Positions 62,851 to 64,000 of a stretch of 64,000 bases of DNA are shown here, piece after piece. Position 1 is the stretch's first letter, and each line of letters opens with the position of its first letter. The position numbers were made by a program, and so were the translations under genes. This stretch comes from Vibrio sp. qd031 (lineage in GTDB: Bacteria > Pseudomonadota > Gammaproteobacteria > Enterobacterales > Vibrionaceae), in contig NZ_JXQD01000018.1 in assembly GCF_002100145.1 (NCBI RefSeq), forward strand, positions 248,001 through 312,000. Reading direction: 5' to 3'. The notes beneath the pieces were generated by a model that saw nothing but the letters and a program-made list of their open reading frames with translations, was not told the DNA's origin and did not search any database.

Positions 62851-63564
62851 TTAACCACAACACGAACTCATGGCTAGCTGCTGGCTTTTGCAATTGTCAG
62901 CTGCACATGACTTACCTTGCTTAACTAACTCAAAATAGTTATTGGTAAAATAGTATCCGCCAAATTTCTCGATAAAATCAGTGGGCACCGTTTTTTGCGG
63001 TAGTCCAGAATCAAGCAAAGCTTGCTGCCAGCGCTGAACTTTAGGAAAGCCATCCAACATATCGATGCCTATGTGCTCTTTAATGACAGCCGCTCGATGC
63101 AATAGTGGCAGCCAAGCAATATCAACATTGGTGATCGACTGCCCTTTAAAAAATGGCGTATCACCCAGTTTGTTTTCGGCTTTGGCAAAGGCCTTAGACA
63201 ATTTTTCCAATCGAGCAAGATAAGTTTGCTCATCTTTCGCAGCCATCGTCCCACACTGCAACATATAGTGCTTGCTGCCTTGATAGGACCATGCACGATC
63301 CAGCGCTTTTTCTTCTGCACTCAGCGATTCAATCGGAGCGTATTTATCATCCAAATACTCAACAATCGCATCCGATTCAAACAGGACAGTCTGGTTCTCT
63401 GTAATCAGGACAGGCACCTGACCATTGGGTGATATCTCTAAGAACCATTGCGGTTTGTTATTGAGTTCGATGTATTCAATGTCATAAGGGACTTTTTTCA
63501 TTTCTAAAGCGCCCATAACGCGCTGTACAAAAGGGCAATTTTTAAAGCTGATGAGTTTAAGCAT
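62851..63564 (-). CDS. Glutathione S-transferase family protein with Cys-rich tail
   Basis: 237 residues. The N-terminal thioredoxin fold (LKLISFKNCPFVQRVMGALEMKKVPYDIEYIEL) has a CPFV motif with Cys10, as in Omega/stringent-starvation-like GSTs that use cysteine rather than Tyr or Ser. The helical C-terminal domain ends about residue 212. The last 22 residues (about 216-237) hold five Cys (CAADNC and SSCCG), not normal for GSTs. The tail might bind metal or form disulfides. Function: glutathione-dependent thiol transfer or a redox/stress role. Confidence 0.8.
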   Translation of the reverse strand: MLKLISFKNCPFVQRVMGALEMKKVPYDIEYIELNNKPQWFLEISPNGQVPVLITENQTVLFESDAIVEYLDDKYAPIESLSAEEKALDRAWSYQGSKHYMLQCGTMAAKDEQTYLARLEKLSKAFAKAENKLGDTPFFKGQSITNVDIAWLPLLHRAAVIKEHIGIDMLDGFPKVQRWQQALLDSGLPQKTVPTDFIEKFGGYYFTNNYFELVKQGKSCAADNCKSQQLAMSSCCG

Positions 63565-63806
63565 AATCTCTCCGGTTCGGTCAGACTCTTTGAGTTACAT
63601 TTTTAAGACGATCCGAAGGCAAAAAAGACGAAGGTTTAATGAAGATTTTTTTGTGTCCAATTTCTTACTTCAAAGATATTGATAGAGAACTGTGCGCTTT
63701 ATTCATACAAGACAGTTACTTAGCGAGTAAAATTAAATAAACATCAAGTTACAGTAAGCAACAAGTCTGTTACCATCGCACATTATTTTTGTTGAGTGTT
63801 TACCCC

Positions 63807-64000
63807 ATGCCAGCGACTCTTGCCTTCTTGATTGCCACCTTGTTATGGGGTAGCTCGTTTATCGCCTTAAAATTTGTCATCGGTATGTATCACCCTACTG
63901 TGGTGATCTTTTTGCGCATGCTGACTACGCTAGTGATTTGTGCCACATTACTATGGCCATATGTTAAACGGTTTCAATATCGAGCCGGTGATTGGAGATA
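63807..64000 (+). CDS. EamA/DMT family transporter (partial, N-terminal)
   Basis: The frame runs off the window end after 64 codons. MPATLAFLIATLLWGSSFIALKFVIG is the EamA N-terminal helix with the LLWGSSF signature, followed by IFLRMLTT. The family comprises 10-TM metabolite exporters; substrate unknown. Confidence 0.8.
   Translation, partial: MPATLAFLIATLLWGSSFIALKFVIGMYHPTVVIFLRMLTTLVICATLLWPYVKRFQYRAGDWR

Overview
The window looks like a chromosomal segment of a marine, polysaccharide-degrading Vibrio or a close Vibrionaceae relative. The evidence is about 45% GC, many recognisable gammaproteobacterial housekeeping genes (dbpA, rhlE, yajD, ybjQ, ywbE, yeiH), Vibrio-type short palindromic repeats, and algal and plant glycan catabolism genes. 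I see no rRNA, tRNA, CRISPR array, prophage or insertion sequence. The species assignment is inferred from protein resemblance, not from a search.

Layout. (a) 1-10 kb holds the tail of an unknown operon, an alkylation-repair pair (AdaA-AlkA fusion plus Ogt), a DEH-reductase-like dehydrogenase (dehR), yajD, two DEAD-box helicases (dbpA, rhlE), a kinase-like protein, ybjQ and a LysE exporter. (b) 10-20 kb is an alginate-related block: a MATE transporter, two divergent paralogous FadR-type GntR regulators, a cNMP/CBS/nucleotidyltransferase protein with an exonuclease, a KdgM-like oligouronide porin, a small hydrophobic ORF with its own terminator, and a ToaA-like sodium:solute symporter. (c) 20-31 kb is mixed: a DUF4344 metallopeptidase, LysR, an FAD/Fe-S D-lactate dehydrogenase, a DUF2750 protein, a nucleotidyltransferase bounded by REP sequences, an aldo/keto reductase, a DUF2807 lipoprotein, ywbE and a third DEAD-box helicase. 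(d) 31-34 kb encodes a large secreted alginate lyase with two CBM32-like and two PL7 domains. (e) 34-41 kb has a putative metalloprotease, a cation:proton antiporter, the yeiH/LysR pair, a peroxiredoxin and a homocysteine methyltransferase remnant. (f) 41-51.6 kb is one minus-strand beta-glucan/cello-oligosaccharide unit: LacI, Opp-type ABC transporter (SBP, two permeases, two ATPases), GH3 beta-glucosidase and ROK sugar kinase. (g) 52-62.8 kb is a xylan unit: xylulokinase, XylR, GH3 beta-xylosidase, a second XylR paralogue, a GH10 xylanase lipoprotein and a sugar porin. A GST and a partial EamA transporter end the window.

How it works together. Alginate would be cut outside the cell by the PL7 enzyme, cross the outer membrane through the KdgM-like porin and the inner membrane through the SSS symporter, and the resulting DEH would be reduced by DehR. 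A repeated odd palindrome, TTGTA-N-TACAA, lies upstream of dehR, both GntR genes, the cNMP/CBS gene, the small ORF, the symporter and the alginate lyase. It has the geometry expected of FadR-type GntR operators and is the strongest unlabelled signal here: a dispersed alginate regulon. The xylan and beta-glucan units follow the same plan of secreted or outer-membrane depolymerase, porin or ABC uptake, GH3 exo-hydrolase, kinase and sugar-sensing regulator.

A second theme is that short dispersed repeats of three families sit exactly at gene 3' ends, where several supply or overlap the stop codon.
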